From Arthrobacter sp. 24S4-2 (GTDB lineage: Bacteria; Actinomycetota; Actinomycetes; Actinomycetales; Micrococcaceae), in assembly GCF_005280255.1 (NCBI RefSeq), contig NZ_CP040018.1, forward strand, positions 2,046,001 to 2,110,000: a DNA stretch of 64,000 nt. The letters run 5' to 3'. The translations under genes and the position numbers were made by a program. The notes beneath the pieces are model-generated. The model saw only the letters and a program-made list of their open reading frames with translations, had not been told where the DNA came from and did no database searches. Of this stretch, positions 63,978 through 64,000 are shown piece by piece; within the stretch, counting starts at the first letter, position 1; each line of letters opens with the position of its first letter.

Positions 63978-64000
63978 GCAGGCTGTCATTTGGTCAGTTG

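Overview
The window reads as a chromosomal segment of a high-GC actinobacterium of the Micrococcaceae type (Arthrobacter, Pseudarthrobacter or a close relative). The evidence is strongly GC-biased third positions, many GTG starts, the his/trp/lgt/glt/pyk gene order, the Trp-associated membrane protein and HGxxPAAW protein inside the trp cluster, an ANTAR response regulator beside pyk, and a DUF4192 protein. The assignment rests on gene content only and was not computed.

Region 1 (1-21.5 kb) is dense housekeeping sequence: the riboflavin genes (ribB, ribA, ribH), histidine genes (hisE, hisG, hisF, hisI), tryptophan genes (trpE, trpC, trpB, trpA with two small membrane-protein genes), lgt, the NADPH glutamate synthase pair gltB/gltD, pyruvate kinase, a convergent ANTAR regulator and tRNA-Leu(CAA). 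The genes are closely packed with ATGA/GTGA-type overlaps and good hairpin terminators at the ends of transcription units.

Region 2 (21.4-39.7 kb) is a genomic island. A 70-bp perfect direct repeat made of the 3' end of tRNA-Leu plus its terminator flanks it (21431-21500 and 39643-39712), and both copies are followed by about 570 bp of related but diverged sequence. Inside are a dead IS21-family element, an orphan 240-aa protein, a HEPN-like protein split by an in-frame TGA, a membrane-anchored STAND-like NTPase with Sel1/TPR repeats, an IS3 remnant, a three-gene ABC-three-component / Lamassu-like system (nuclease effector, small middle component, SMC-like ATPase), a gene with an in-frame TAG, and a PtuA/PtuB (Septu) pair. 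The cargo is typical of an anti-phage defence island. No integrase is visible.

Region 3 (40-64 kb) is accessory and decaying: DUF4192, two tandem small ORFs with a CxCG tail, truncated chromate-transporter and RibD_C/dihydrofolate-reductase-like genes, and a complete form II CO-dehydrogenase-like molybdenum hydroxylase operon (coxD-E-F-S-L-M-G order) whose large subunit carries a frameshift. These are followed by a VapBC remnant cut by an IS30 remnant, a redox cluster (two F420/NADPH-reductase-like proteins, an FMN reductase, a DoxX-like protein) divergent from a MarR regulator with a palindromic operator, a DUF7793-like protein, an alpha/beta hydrolase lacking the usual nucleophile, and clpC broken by a frameshift and an IS3-family element.

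The most interesting content is the defence island: the three-gene nuclease/middle/SMC operon, the Septu pair, the Sel1 NTPase, and two genes in which a single in-frame stop separates otherwise continuous coding sequence. The many single-base lesions in accessory genes could be real decay or partly sequencing error; read data would decide.
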